DNA of 19,904 nucleotides. Source: Patescibacteria group bacterium (GTDB lineage Bacteria > Patescibacteriota > Patescibacteriia > UBA9934). The stretch covers positions 1-19,904 of the forward strand of contig JAHILS010000060.1 of NCBI GenBank assembly GCA_018896835.1. Direction: 5' to 3'. Position numbers and translations under genes: made by a program. Within the stretch, counting starts at the first letter, position 1, and each line of letters begins with the position of its first letter. Shown here one piece after another: positions 19,861 through 19,904 of this stretch. The notes under the pieces are model-generated. The model saw nothing but the letters and a program-made list of their open reading frames with translations, had not been told where the DNA came from and searched no databases.

Positions 19861-19904
19861 ATGCTGGACAAAACCTTGCATTTTTCACTATTTTTGTTAT
19901 GATA

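Overview
The window looks like part of a reduced, AT-rich genome of the Candidate Phyla Radiation (Patescibacteria, probably the Parcubacteria side). This is an inference from four things: a type IV pilus operon of the kind common in these cells, a GreA with the N-terminal extension I associate with this group, short genes packed with 1-nt gaps or overlaps, and start codons that almost never have a Shine-Dalgarno sequence. No rRNA or tRNA gene is visible, so placement rests on protein features only.

Layout. 1-177 is a repeat-rich edge. 178-1836 (minus) is a greA-cfa pair. 1918-2391 (minus) is a major type IV pilin with its own terminator, transcribed divergently from the long pilus operon at 2490-7737: pilB, pilC, three minor pilins with prepilin-type N termini, a PilX-like protein, a 64-residue-class membrane protein and a lipoprotein with a Tyr-Asp-Ser repeat. 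A bidirectional terminator separates this from a minus-strand rRNA/tRNA 2'-O-methyltransferase (7788-8453) and a tiny basic protein (8532-8660). Then come a leucyl aminopeptidase (8778-10250), an unknown protein (10285-10827), and a 73-residue GTG-started gene that alone has a perfect Shine-Dalgarno. On the minus strand lie a charged unknown protein and a superoxide dismutase homologue that has lost its middle. The plus strand resumes with a DUF3179 membrane-anchored protein, rsmI, metG (flanked by two copies of a palindromic repeat), cvpA, tatD and a BaiN/HI0933-type flavoprotein. The right end holds a probable non-coding RNA gene (about 18396-18606) and a complete insertion sequence (18650-19768) of the IS256 superfamily, IS1249-like, whose transposase is frameshifted at an A8 run; palindromes follow to the window end.

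How the genes work together. Pilin, PilB (extension ATPase), PilC (platform) and minor pilins form most of an assembly machine; prepilin peptidase, PilT and PilM/N/O are not in the window. The remaining genes are mostly housekeeping (transcript cleavage, rRNA methylation, methionyl-tRNA synthesis, peptide turnover, nuclease) rather than one pathway.

Most noteworthy: the structured RNA candidate next to the IS, the 73-residue gene whose leader has a hairpin abutting a strong Shine-Dalgarno in an otherwise Shine-Dalgarno-free stretch, the internally deleted superoxide dismutase, near-leaderless promoters, and the four identical TAATATG gene junctions in the pilus operon. I found no CRISPR array and no recognisable defence system.
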